From contig CM056874.1 in the NCBI GenBank assembly GCA_029876055.1, forward strand, positions 6,324,001 through 6,388,000: a stretch of 64,000 bases of DNA, given 5' to 3'. Position 1 is the stretch's first letter, and every line of letters begins with the position of its first letter. The notes beneath the pieces are model-generated. The model saw only the letters and a list, made by a program, of their open reading frames with translations, was not told the DNA's origin and did no database searches. This stretch comes from Madurella fahalii. Its lineage: Eukaryota > Ascomycota > Sordariomycetes > Sordariales. Positions 1-12,551 of this stretch are shown piece by piece. The position numbers and the translations under genes are program-made.

Positions 1-54
1 GGTCGCGTTGTCGGTAGTCGCGACACCGCGATCGGCGGAAGCGAGTTGCAGGCG

Positions 55-1868
55 TCAATACGACGCCATACGCCTGGCATGGGCTCGGTCATTCCCGAGG
101 ATAGGTGATGCCCCAAGCATCGAGACGTCGCAAAGGCGGGAATTAGAACGAGCAGGTCCGGTAGGCGAGTCTTGCACTGTTGGATCTTGTTGACCGAAGG
201 CGAAGGTCTGCGCACGGCCCAAGCCCCTGCGATTCTGGCGCAGGCGGCCCATTTCCCGCTCGCAGGTGTTAACATGCTCCGCAGCATTCATCTCCACATA
301 GGCCTGGGGGTAGCACCGTTCGCGGTGCTCGGTAAAGAAGGCGCTGTAACCTCCGTCCAAAATGTAGACTTCGGGGTACGTTAGCCTCGGGTAGTACTCG
401 GCGTTCATGTTCCGGTCTTCGGCTCGAATGTGGCGAGCCATGATGGGGGCCCGATGGGCAGAGTACTCGCAGTGAAAGATCAGGAGAGTGCGGCCCTCGA
501 TCGGAGTACGGAACAGATGCGAGGCCAACAACTCCTTGTCGTTGTAATTGATGGCGCCGTCGATATGCCCTCCTTCGTACTCGTACTCGAACCGGCAGTC
601 GATGATCATCTTGTGAGCATAATGCTCGCTATACTTGCCGTCGAGCACCTCTAGCATCGTGCTACGCGTGATGCGCGGAATGCTGTCATTCTGGTCTTCG
701 GGGAAAAAGTGCGGGAGAATGGGATCATGTGGTTCCTCGAGGTCCGTCACGGACTGCAGAACCGGCTCCTCCTTTCTGGTCTTGGCAATGTCGCTAGGGT
801 TGTCGAACATGCTCAAGCAGCGACGATACTGCTTACGCGGCCGTACAAACGGGTTCGAGGTCCGTCGGGTATGGCTCACGATGGGCGAGCCATTGCGTAC
901 ACCGCTCGTGCCATTGAGGCTGCCAAAGTGCGACTTGGGTCGTGCAGCAGCCATAGAGGAGCATGGGCTGTTAGCGCTCTGAGGCCGGCGCTCCTGGGGA
1001 GGTGAATCTTCAAAACACTCGCTCAATGACATGGATGAAGATGGAGAAGAACCGAGTTGGCAATCCCCCCCAGCGACGGACGAGCGGGTGGCCATGCCGC
1101 CTGAGGTGTAGCCTTTAGCACGAGTGAGCGACGGGCGCCTCAGGCCAAGTCTCCTCCGTCTAGGAGAAGCACAGAAGAACATGTTAGTGTTTTTGTGCTC
1201 ATGCTTGCTGAATGTGCAAGCAAACTTACTCAGCTGCGCCGTGCTTCGACGGTTCCATTGAGGATCGAGGGATCGGAGACTCGAGCATGATGTCGTCGGC
1301 CATGGCCAATCCCGGAGTGGGTGATTGAATCTCGACATGGGAGACGAAGGGCACCTTGTGCGGCAGTGGCGACACGTCCATCATGTCGACATGACTGGGC
1401 GACGAAGAGGGCGGCAGAGGAGGAGTAGTCACATAGTCTGTCCATACAAACACACACTTCTTGTCAGTCCCAGCATTCATGCGGCACATGCCCATCATCA
1501 AGCAGCTCCTCCACTCACCACGAGCCTCGAATGCGTCCATCATAGCGGCCGTCGTGAAGAGGGCGCGGCGCGGCGTCGGAAACATCGGACTACTATACAT
1601 TTGCGTTGTGTAAATAACAGGGAATGGCAACAGTCTCGGCAGGGCGGGATACTGACCTGGCGTCATTGAGCTTGAAGTTCTGTGACAGGTCGGCCGCCAA
1701 CGACGCCGCCGGTGACGAACCCCTGACAGCTTTGATATTGAAGTATTCCGGGTTCGGTCGCTGGAAGCCGAATTGGTTGGGTCCGAGAGGACTGGGCACA
1801 AGGTGCGGTCCGAATAGGTTCCCCGGAGGAGCTGGCCGCATGGCAGCCAGCGGTGACGAGGTTTCCAT
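55..1868 (-). CDS. cdc25: CDC25-type M-phase inducer phosphatase
   Basis: Dual-specificity phosphatase that removes inhibitory phosphates from Cdk1 at the G2/M switch. Four exons on the minus strand: 1868-1657, 1592-1519, 1437-1230 and 1159-55, giving about 532 aa. All three introns are GT-AG and the frame closes exactly. The rhodanese/CDC25 domain lies at about residues 327-450. The active-site loop HCEYSAHRAP supplies the CX5R signature (Cys395 to Arg401), and an upstream IIDCRFEYEYEGGHIDGA stretch is the conserved CH2-type motif. The N-terminal ~320 residues are Ser/Pro-rich and probably disordered, as expected of the regulatory half in this family. I chose the ATG at 1868 (METSSPLA); an in-frame ATG at 1895 would add nine residues. 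Family assignment is firm; exact start is less so. Confidence 0.93.
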
Positions 1869-4800
1869 GGCGCTGGAGGATACTGGTGCATGCACAATTG
1901 TATGACTGCGAAAGTGTCGCAGATATAAGTGCCCCAGGTGTGTCCTGTCGACGTTTGGCGGAGATCGCTGGCTGCAGGTCGCTGGCGTGCAGCACGAGTT
2001 GGGACTGACAAGCAGTAGTGGAGAGCTTTGTCGTCACTCTAAGGTAAGACGGGCAGTGCACCAAGCCAACTTGTTGAGAGCAGGCCAGCGTCAATCGGCA
2101 GCGACCACCTCGATTGCACTTGATCGAGAGATCAGATTGCAAAAATTGGTGGTGGCCGGGGCCCTGAACTTGAAGGTTCAGTTTTCTCTCGTCGTCCGGT
2201 GCAACGCGGGCGGTCTGCAGTTTGAGGACTGGCAGAACCAGGGAGGGTAGAAGCTGGGTGAATTATAGCGGGGTTCCGCTCTAAGTGCAGGCCTGGAAGG
2301 TACCACAGTGGAGGATGGTGTCCAGGGTCGGGAAAGGCCGCCTCTTTGCTTAAGGTAAGTTAATTGATAGGGGTAAAATTGAAAAGAAGCAAATCGTTGA
2401 ACGTCCTGCGGATGGCGTGCCGATTTCCTAGCTCTCGCCGTGCAAGGGGCTCGGGACCAGAGCTGCGATGATTGCAGGGCAGCGGGTTGGCACGCGTCGG
2501 GGTCGATGACCTCTGGCTGCTCCAAATGTTGGTTCTGGAGCAAGAGCTCGAAGACCTGACCTTGGTTCCCGTCCCTGCCGATTCCGAGTCCGACACTGCA
2601 CAGTCGCAAGCGGGTGTGGGAGCACACGATAAGCGGGCGAGAGGTGCTTAAGAAGGAATTTTCCCTCGCCGACGTGGTGCACAGCTCCGACAGGGAAGCC
2701 CGATCAAGCAGTTGATTTTCTGGCGGGTTGTCAGGGGCGATTCGCTGGGACAGCATGGTTGTCGCGGTTGCTTGGGAGCAAGGGACCTCAGCAGCGGGGG
2801 ACCCTTGTCCGCACCTTGGGGGAGCTCCCATGGGAATTGCGGAGCCTTGGAACAGCTTCCCTGCCGCCGGCACAGGACCTCGAGCTACCACACGCGCTTG
2901 CGAGTGACTTGGCACCAGGCGGCCCGATGGGCCAGAATTACATCACCGGCATTTGGACACCCACAGCAGTTCAAGGTACTACACCTAACGCACAACAGCT
3001 CGATCCAAGTATCCACGCCATTGGGCAATGTACTGTGCGATGTTGGACGGTGCTGCTGCACGTCGAGCATGCCGTAGGCCGACTGTTGGGCCTGGGGTGC
3101 CGCTTGTCGGGCGCCTCAGGGCTGCAGCTGTCAGCGGCCAGGTTGGAGGTTGGAAGGCACCGGAAAGAGTAGCTCGTGTAAGTGGAGGACGACGCGCTTC
3201 CTTCTGAGATGCGTTCTCCTCAGACAACGGGGATGACGGCGGATCAGCCGAGAAGCCCACAAGAAAAGGAACAGGAACAGGCGAGCGAGACCATCTTAGT
3301 TGCTGGCTCGAGCAGGACTTGACGAGCCATTCCACCTGGCGTCAGATCTCGCCTTCCCAGCCTTATTCGGCATTCGGGTCCCACTTTCAAGCTTGTCCCC
3401 TTCAGACGACCGTCCCGTGAGGGCAGCCCGTGCGGCAGGTCGCATGTAGAGGTTCGGCACTTCAAGAACGGCACCACCTGCCAGAGTCCATACAAACTTT
3501 GGCAGCGCAACCCGGAAGACAAGTTTCAGGTCGGCTCGGCATCCAAGCGCCGGCAAAGCGTGGTGTGGATGTCTCTCCAAGTCCGATCGGTTCACATTGT
3601 GAGCTGTTTGTACGACTTGGACGGATCGGGAAAGTTTCCACACATCTACCCGGCAACCGTGCAAGGGAGTTCGGCGGCTCAGACAGCCGGGGTTCAAGAT
3701 CCCTGGCCGAGCAGCTGTTTCGGGAGCTTTGGCGGTGTTGAGCGAATGGGCCCCCGAGTTGAACGACTTTCAGTTGCCCAGACGAAGGGGACAACGGGAA
3801 GCACTGTGGTTTAGCGCTGTTCCTCCCCTTGGCTGCTGCGACGCTGAGAACTGCTAACCGCAGGCAATTTTAAAATGAGCGCCGTAACCAACCACTGAGC
3901 ATCAAGGATGATAATGGGCTCTCCGTGACGCCGGCCCCAAAACCACGGAATTTTGAATCTATGCTAAATTCTTCGCCCACGTGTCGATCGCGGGCCGCGT
4001 GAGAGAAAGAACTACGATCCCGAATATTGAATCCTCCATCGCACAGGGGAAATGAAAAGTGCAAGTCAAGGCCGTGCCGTTTCGGTCGGACGTGCAAGCA
4101 CGGACGCTCACAGGGAGTGGTCTGTTAATAAACTTGCGGCATAATGCTCTGGAGTCTCGCCCGTGTCTGGCCAACACTGGTGTTGAGAGGTTGGTCCAAT
4201 AGCCGCATCGAACGCCGTTTTTGGCCCGGCGACGGGACAACCCCCAGCTTGCCCAATTCTTTCTGCTCCAGGACCGGTGGGGATGCAGCATAGCCTTGAG
4301 CGACAACGCCCTGCGAGGCCCGGTTCCCCCATCAAGAATGACGCAAAAGACTTCTCAGTGTCCATTGTCCAGCAACTGATTATCCAGTCCTCAATCCAAG
4401 ATTCTGGAAGGAATTGCGTCAGAGAATAACTGGCCAAGCTCGGCGCAGGTCAAGTCCCTGGCAACGGATTGTCCAGGGTCCCTTGTCCGTTGCGGCCTGG
4501 GGCGGGACCCAGAGCTCGTTGGTCCCTCCCGAGCCGCGACCTTCGCAGACGACACAGTGTTGACATGTGGGAGCGGAGAATGGGCACTGGTCTCGGTCTT
4601 ATATTGTCCTCTGCCGGCAAAACGGGAGGGAGTATCCAGGCCCATGTTGGACCTCCAGACACGGCCCTGGTGAGGTGCACATCGGGAGAATTGCAGCCCA
4701 AAACCACGGGCCTGGACAAGCGACAGTAATATGCCGGTGCGTTATTCAGAACCTGGAGAATTTCACAATCGCCCAGATTCGATCTCGGTGATCCAAAAGA

Positions 4801-7800
4801 CCAGAAATAGCAGCGAAGGCGTGCGTGGTTCGGGAGGGGGTATCGCTCCCGTCAGCCCTCTCCATGTCTCGATCCGGAAAGACGTCATTCCTCCTTGCAG
4901 GGCTGTGGCGGGTGCCCTTGCTAACTTCGGCGCGTTTTCCAAGGCTGAACAAGATCGCCGATAGCGTCTTAGTCCGCTCGTCATTCCCCGCTCATCTGAT
5001 TCGCCATTTTGTTTCTCGGTCTGATCAATTGCGACATCAGGGATTCTCGATCGGAACTAGCTGTCAAGAAACAAGAAGAATCAAACGCGAAAGAGATGGT
5101 TCTCTAATATTCGCGATGGTGATGTTTGTTTACAATGGTGGTATGCCCCTCTCTGATACCGTTCGTCCTGCCTTGCCGAGCAAACTTGCAGAGCATGCAA
5201 ACCCACTGACCCGCATGACCCAAGCAGAGCGTCAGCAAGCTCGGATCTCCATCCAATGACAATGTATAATGGGCTTCTCGGCGCGGGTCCCAGAGGCGCC
5301 AATGCAATCGAGCTCAGCTGTCAGGCGCCGACGCTTCTTTTGGGTTGCAGTCCAGCTCACATCAGATCAGCCACGCCACACGAGCATTCCTCCACCCCAG
5401 AAGCGGGTCGGTCTGTCCCTGGAAGCTCATTGGTGTCCTCTGGGCCGTGTGAAGCATTGCATGGGCTCGTTTGAGATGCTGCATGCGGGAGAAAACCGCA
5501 CATTCGACTGGCAAGGGAGGCTGGATGCTGCATTGGGCCCTTGATGCTACACAAGGTCGCGGGGTAAGTAAACAAAAGACGCGGCAAGGTGCGTCTTTAC
5601 CTTACTGGATAAACATGGGAGCGAATCCCGTGCCTCTCCGTGCCGCGGGGTAGAAAGCGGCACACGCAGGCAGAACGCGCTGTCACCTGATGAAACATCA
5701 CTTCCCCGCTCCGCAACCTCCGGCGACGGAGAAGTCCATATCGCGCTCGGTCTGTGTTTATAAGTTGTGTTTACTTCCGACCGATCCTGCTGCTCGGCTA
5801 AGGAGACGAATCTTTTCCGTCAGTAATCGAAACATGCTCACGATTGTCTGTTGTAGAATCGACGCAGGTTTCAGATCCGGCGCAACACCAAAACCATCAC
5901 CGTGTAGCATTGGACAGAGTGAGGAACCGGCATCGATATGCCCGCCGGTACTGTGTTCACATGGCAGCTCCGTACTGTACTGTACCAGAATACACGTGAG
6001 ACCTGAGTTCCAGATTCCGATCGTAGTGAATGAGGTGTTACCCCCCCGGGCATTTAAACGGCCCCGGTTGGAGAGCTGCTCCACCACTCTGCTTCACGTT
6101 CCTAGGTGTTGATCACGGGCCATATCAAACTACCCCTACACTTTCGATGCTCAGCCGCATTCGGCAAGCTTGATCCGAACCCACCAAGCGCACCCCACAC
6201 CCAAGCAAGCCGGTTCTTGAGTCCCAAACCTTGAGAAATGATGAAATTCCAAGATCGTGTGCGGGGTTACGGTCCTAAGAATTCAGTGCCCTGCTGTTAC
6301 GCTATTTAGATATCACTCGCTTGCAACGGTGTATAAGCGGCGAGTAAGCAATGAAGCGTCATAGACTTTGTGGCAGTAACGGTGTTTGAATCATGACGGT
6401 CAATAACTAGCGGACCGCCAAGCTTGTCCCGGTACACGCTGAACGTACCCGTCCCCTCAGACAGCTATTCCACCTCGAACCTTGAGTCTTGGGAATGTTG
6501 TAGAAACAAAACAGAAACCTCGGCTCGAGCTCGGGTCTTCCGAACCCCACACTGCTTCAGCTCGACATGCATCTTGAAGCCCGAGATGGGACCCGTCCCG
6601 CATGCACTTAGCATCACTACTGCAGGGTACGAAGAGCATTGACTGGTGGTTCCACTTCGTCTCCAGTGATTCTGGACTCTCGGCTCCCTCGGTAGCCGTG
6701 TATGGAGATGGATGGAGATGTAGGAAAATTCACTTCGGGGCAGAGTGTCAGGAGATGGGGCTACGAGGATAAGAATGCGAAGGGTTCAAGTAAAGAGACT
6801 TCTATAAGAGGGAATAGGCTGTTTCCCAAAGGTGGCCCGTGATCTGATGAGCAGATCCGAACTGTTTACTTGTTAGGGTTCGATGTTAAAAACGACTTCA
6901 AGAGATTTTTGATGACGAGCGATCCTAGCACCGATTGAGATGGGAGCGCAGATAGTACTAAGTACGTATCCGGTCAAGTTTCTCGATGGTTGGTACTAGT
7001 AGTTAGGACGTTGCATACTCCCGAGTTCAAAGAAGATCATGTCACACAGTTAGGAGAAGAGACAAAATCCATAGAAAAGCTCTCACCTAAGGCATACAGG
7101 GACCAACATTTCCTTTTGGACCGGTTGCAACACTGGCTGTTGCCACAAGAGCGGGTTTTCACGGAGAGGAAATTTTGGCGGTTGGGTACGAGGTTGTGTA
7201 TCCACTTGGGTAGTCCCGACGGTCTCTCCAGAGTTGTGGATAAGAATGCCGAAGCAGAACTCATCTGAATCTAAGTGGTAGTTATAGTTACTAGTATATT
7301 AATTCTTGATTTAAGGTTCATCCAGGAGTATCGCCATCTACTATATATCTTGCATGGATCGTATCTGACAACAGATGTGGCTCAGATAGAGCATTGGAAC
7401 CCGAGGTTCGATCGCTAAAACATTCACCCACAAGCCAGGAGCGTAATTTGTTGTATTTTCTTTCTTTAGAAACTTACGACGACTGTCTTACCTAATATGG
7501 CACTGCATAGGCCACCGCAGGGACTATATAGAGACTTGCGCTTCGGGTCTTGTTGGCCTTTTCTGCACCAATTCATTCATCCAGAACAAACCAACTCCGA
7601 ATCCCGTTTGGTTTTGCTGCTATGGATTGCCTAGCCGTCGCGCTCACCGCCCTTTACGAGCAATTTCCCAAAGCTTATTTTCTTGTACAAGGATCAAGCA
7701 GTTGATATTTTCGCGAAGTTCGTTCGAACTCAGTTCCAGAACCATTCTACGGATGGACCATGCAAATAGCGAGGGTTAACGGTTGGGAAGGTGTGCATCA

Positions 7801-7983
7801 ATCGGGATGACCCTTGCACCGGAGCTGTCCCCCGGTTTTGAGTTATCGGTATCAAAGCGGTCGAGACCGGCAGAAAAAGGTCCCCGCTAAAAACTTGGGG
7901 GCAGACAGGTTCTTAGGTCCATGGTTTTGTTGACAAACTTGTTGCATTCCTAAGATCGGTCCATTGATTACGCTCGCAAAATC
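1869..7983. other. Gene-poor 6.1 kb tract between CDC25 and POL5
   Basis: No open frame here has convincing protein character. The part next to CDC25 (about 1.9-3.8 kb) has overlapping open frames on both strands and may be a long CDC25 leader with upstream ORFs. From about 6.1 kb composition turns AT-richer, with motifs such as ACTAGTA near 6995 and 7292. A short tRNA-like string lies near 7375-7412 (see findings). I see no transposase, reverse transcriptase or long terminal repeats. Confidence 0.5.
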
Positions 7984-10900
7984 ATGGGCGGCAAAAGGAA
8001 ACGCGTGGCCAAAGAGGCTGCCAACGACAGCCTGCCGTCTCATAAACGGTCAAAGAAAGAGCCGCCTGCAACCAATGGCTTGACCAAGTCCAAAACGTCG
8101 AAAGCCCTTGACAAGTCTCTCTTTACCGAGCACCCCACCGTCGACGAGCGCAAGAGAGAGCTTGCGCTATATGACCGCTTGGGCAGCGAGAACATCAACG
8201 AACGCATCGAGGCCGCCGACGCGATTGTATCTGGCCTCCTTGATCAAAACGGCGTTCCTGAACCCGTCCTTCTGCGCCACCTCGAGAAGCGGCTCTTTCG
8301 TGGTCTTGCGAGTGGGAGGAATGCTTCAAGACTAGGTTTCAGTCTGGTTTTGACCGAGATCTTGGGCCAATTGTTCGGCGAGAAGGATCTGGCGAGCTCC
8401 AAGTACACCGGTCTGACTTTCGAAAAAGTCTTGGGTATCCTGGTGGAGAAGACGCAAGCTGGCGGGAACGTCCCCGGTCAGGAGGAAAGGGATCACTACT
8501 TTGGCCAGCTTTTTGGCCTAGAGTGTTTCGTGCGCGCCGGTATTCTCTTTGCTGACAAGTCAAGATGGCTGTCGGTCTTGGACATTCTTCTGAAGCTGTC
8601 AACGAAGAAATCTTGGTTGAAGTCGCAGTGCGGCTACGTCGTCGTGCAAGCACTGTCGCAGATGAAAAAGAAATTGGCCGAGAACACTCTACAGAAGCTG
8701 GCTGACGAAGGTTTCGCCAAGACCCCTGAAGGCGTCGGCATTTGGATTGCGGCCCTGGATCGGTTCCCCGACATAAAGACCCCGGCGCAGCCGTGGCGGG
8801 ACCCCTTGGCTACCACATCTCTCACTTCTCTCCCCGCCGCTCTAAAGGATAGTGGCAGAGAAGCATCGAATGAGGGGAACGGCAGCAAGAAGCCAAAGCA
8901 GGGCAATTGGACCGCCCAGCTTCACTTCGTTTGGGATCTGATCCTTGCTCACTTCGTCAAGCTTGGTGGGCAATCTGAGGGCGATGCCGCCGAGCAGTTC
9001 AAGCAGTTTTGGAACCGTGTTATTGACGGTTAGTCTGAAAATCCTTTGTTTGAAAGGTCTTCACTAACAAAATCTTCAGAGAGCTTCTTTTCCAGAAGCG
9101 CTTCAGACAGTCAGAAGTTTTCAGGCTTCATGATATTCCAGAAGATGATCGAGGGTTCCGCGGAGTGCTCGTTCATCGTAACAGCACTATTCAGCAAGAA
9201 CCTTATGGCCTGTCTTATGAACCAAGCTGCTAAGGAGGATCGGTATCTTCACCGTGCAGCTCTCAAGGCTCTCAAGTCCATCGAGGCCGCCGTCGAGAAA
9301 ACACCGTCGTTGCTCCCTACCGTCCTCCGAGAGCTCCTCGGCAAGCAAGGGGCGTACAACTTCGACCAACGAACCAACACCAAGACGGTGGACAGACTTC
9401 TCCAGCACACAGTTCCCGCCACAATCAAGCCCGTCCTGAAAACGCTGCAGCTGAAGGACCCTGTCAAGAGTGGCATTGATGAACCCAAATACTACCAGGC
9501 GCTGGGAAATTACTTGTTTAGACTGGCCAGCGTGCCGTCTGATACCGCAGAGGCCGACACTTCGAGCAAATCAGTTCCCGGCCTAGCAATTCAGGCGCTA
9601 ACCGAGCTCGCGTACTCAAACAAATCTGTGCCGGCGGAGGTCAGAGAGTCACTCCGGACGAGGTCAACTTCAGCGTTTGCTAAGCTAGTGAGGAGGCCTG
9701 AGGATTTCGGGCATCTCTGCAACGCCATCTTGTCCATCGAAGTTGACGTAGACCCGGACGATGAAATTGCGAGCTCTGTTCTCCCTGACGCATACGAACG
9801 GCTAAAAGACCTGCTTGATCCCGCACAGGAGACGAACGCGACTAAGGCACCTCGACAAGCGTTGGCCTTGCTGCATGCAGTGGGCGTCCTACAGTTCTAC
9901 AACCAGGAGCCGGACGTAGTGGACCTCTTCGAGGAGCTTGACGAGTGTTATCACAAGCTCGAAAGCCACGGTCGCGCGTCGGATGAGGGGATTTCTGAGT
10001 ACCTGGTTGAAATCTTGCTCGCCATGGTTGCTCGGCCGTCATCACTCATGCGGCAGGTCTCCCTGCAGGTGTTTGAAGCTTTTACCGGCTTCATGTCGGC
10101 GGAAGCGCTGAAGCTCCTGACCGATCCTCTGGTTGCAGAAGAGAGCGTCAAGGGGCAACAGGCCTTGTTTAGCACGGAGGACGAGGACATGATGGACGCC
10201 GAGGCCGCTGATGCCAGCGGAAGTGACGAGGAAAAACTTGATTCTGATGTCGAGATTGTCAATCTCGAATATGCGGGATCTGAAGGCCCGGATGAAAGCG
10301 ACAAGGATTCCGAGGACGGGGAGGAAGAGGATGAAGGTGAAGAGGGCCAAGACAAGGACCAGGAAGCGCTTGACGCTCTCGATAATGCTCTCGCTGAAGT
10401 TCTGGGGAGCCACCGTCTTGACAAGGACGCCGAGGCTGACTCGGACGAAGAGTCGGATATGACCGACTCGGAGATGATGGCGGTGGATGAGAAGCTCGCC
10501 GAGATCTTCAAGCAGCGCGCCAAGACGACCAACAAGAAGAAGGAAAAGAAGGACGCCAAGGACACGGTCGTCAACTTTAAGCACCGCGTCCTGGATCTGT
10601 TAGCGATTTTCATCAAGAAAGAGGCGGCAGCGGCCAACCCGCTGGCCTTTGACGTGTTGCTACCACTTCTCCACCTGGTGCGTACGACAACTACCAAGGC
10701 GCTGGCGAACAAGGCTTGTGAGACCATCCTCAACTTCTCCAAGGGCCTCAAAAAGGCACGCGGGAGCCACGCCGAGAAGGCACTCGAGCTGGATCTCGAT
10801 GCTTTGACCGAACTGCTTGAAGAGCTGCACAGCGAGGCGTCCAAGGACCCGTCGCACGCCTTTGCTAAGGCCGTCTCGACGGCCAGCTTGTCGGTTGCGT

Positions 10901-11073
10901 CGGTCTTGTGCGGCGCAAAAGACAGGCGGGAGCGGGTATTTGAGATGTATGCGCAAACACAACTGAAGTGGTTCCAGGGCGAGGTCAAGATCCAGCCGGC
11001 CTTCTTCTCGGATTGGCTGAACTGGTGTCAGAGTCATGCTAGCACTGCGGCGGCCACACAGGAGAACAAGTAA
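7984..11073 (+). CDS. POL5: POL5/MYBBP1A family nucleolar protein (DNA polymerase phi)
   Basis: Nucleolar HEAT-like repeat protein of the Pol5/Mybbp1a family, needed for rRNA production despite its polymerase name. Two exons, 7984-9028 and 9080-11073, joined by a GTTAGT...CAG intron, encode 1012 aa, matching the usual family length. The N-terminus (GGKRKRVAKE, then HKRSKKE) is a basic nuclear/nucleolar signal. The body is helical, typical of the POL5 domain, with the family-type segment ESFFSRSASDSQKFSGF right across the splice junction. A strongly acidic stretch covers about residues 715-815, followed by a Lys-rich patch (NKKKEKKDAK) and a further helical region. It faces PRE10 tail to tail, with 344 bp between. 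The ATG at 7984 is the first in frame. Confidence 0.9.
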
Positions 11074-11417
11074 AGTGCAATCTGCAGATGGAGGAATACC
11101 CCGTGAGATAGTGAATGAAGTTGGAATATTTCACATTCCATTTTTGGCGAAGGGACGGCCCTAGGCTGTTCCAGGCGGGAACTTTGTGCTCCAATCCAAG
11201 GCAGGCGATCGAGCGCAGCGGCCAATATGACGTGCCCAAATTTCATCCCAGGGAGTTCCCATGTCCCAGTGCTGGATGAAACGACTCTTAAGCTTCCCCC
11301 CTCCCCGCCCCAGCAAAAGCCCAAGTCGTCGCCGCCCTATGATACAAGTATATCTCACGCGCCATCATCGCCCGTAAAAACGCCGTGTCATCAGTGCTCT
11401 TCCCCTCCTCTACCTCT
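11074..11417. other. Convergent 3' intergenic, POL5/PRE10
   Basis: Shared 3' flank of two converging genes. It contains CT-rich stretches but no gene. Confidence 0.6.
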
Positions 11418-12551
11418 TTACTCCTCCATCTTGTCGTCGCCCTTCTTCTCGTCCTTCCCTTCATCCTCATCGTCGCTCTCGTCTAGGGCCTTCTTCGCCC
11501 ACCGCTCGGCCTCTTCGCGCAGCGCCTTGGGCACCTCCTGGTGCAGACCCTTGGTGGGGCCGTCGGCGCCGCTGATCCACGTCATCTCGAGCTCAAACTC
11601 CTTGTCCTTGCTGTCGTCGTGGGCCACGTAGATGATGCGGGCAGCCTCCTTGACGGCCTGCTCGAGGGTCAGCTCGCCGGAGCCGCCGAGGTCCAGCTTC
11701 TCGAGCTCCGCCTTGGCCGCCTGCCTCCCCTTGCCCGTCGCGGCGCCGTAGTAGCCCCAGTAGAGGCCCGAGGGCTCGATCATGTAGAGGAAGGGCCCGC
11801 CGTGCGTCTTGCCCGCCACCTTGCCGCCGGCGCCGCACGCCGGCCCGCTGCCCACCTCGCCGTCCACCGGCGCCTCCTCGCGGCTGTCGAAGCCGCCCAC
11901 GATGGCCGTGATGCCGAACGGCCGCACCGACTGGTACAGCGTGTACGCCTGCATGTAGCCGCCCATCCGGCTCGCCAGGTCCGCCGTCGTGATGGGCGTC
12001 TTGAACGTGTCGCGCCAGGCGCGCGCCTCGTCGCGCGCCCGGTCGACAAAGTGGCGCCCGTCCGGGACCATGCCCGAGTATACCTGTGGAGCAGGGGGGC
12101 GGGGCTGGTTAGGACTTGCTCTTTGTCGGCTTTGGGCTAAGGAGGGGAGGGGCGGGGGGAGAAGCGGGGGGAGGGGGTGGTAGGCCGGAGTAAGAAGTGC
12201 GGGACAACCGCTGCAAGCGGGTCGAGACTTACCACGCCCAAATGCCTGTCTACAGTCGCGATGCGCTTGTTGGCGCCTTGTTTGAGGAGCTTGGATGTAA
12301 CGATCTTCTCGACGGCCAGCACGATGCCGTCCTTGCATCGGATGCCGATCGAGGTGCCGCCGTTCTCGACCGCCTTCACGGCGTACTCGACTTGGAAGTT
12401 GCGGCCATCGGGCGAGAAGATGGAGTTGGCGAGGTCGTAGCCCGTGCCTATCGACGTCTGCGATTTAGCGGCCGGGACCGGTTAGCTTGGGTCACTTGCG
12501 GGCGGCAGTGCGAGGGCGCTGCGGGCGGAGTGCCATGGGGAAACATACCAT
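11418..12551 (-). CDS. PRE10: 20S proteasome subunit alpha type-3 (alpha7, Pre10)
   Basis: Structural alpha7 subunit of the 20S proteasome outer ring; it has no catalytic threonine. The conserved N-terminus starts TSIGTGYDLANSIFSPDGR and continues FQVEYAVKAVENGGTSIGI, the alpha-subunit signature. Later family blocks include SGMVPDGRHFVDRAR, YTLYQSVRPFGI and GYYGAATGKGRQAAKAELE. The tail after about residue 270 is acidic (ALDESDDEDEGKDEKK), typical of alpha7. Exons are 12551-12549, 12457-12233 and 12083-11418, giving 297 aa. The first exon is the ATG alone: ATG is followed directly by GTATGT, and the next exon opens with the second codon (ACG, Thr). Both introns are phase 0 and the frame is exact. 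Confidence 0.94.

Noticed and set aside
2178..2915. 245-codon open frame on the minus strand upstream of CDC25
   Set aside because: No ATG-supported start with protein-like pattern, overlaps other open frames on both strands, and no domain character. More likely leader or intergenic DNA.
5579..5647. tRNA-like string with GCGGCA...TGCCGC ends and GGGAGCGAATCCC
   Set aside because: T loop is not TTCRANY and no proper anticodon stem can be drawn.
9951..10988. 345-codon Ser-rich minus-strand frame over POL5
   Set aside because: Poly-Ser composition is the antisense of the acidic POL5 tract.
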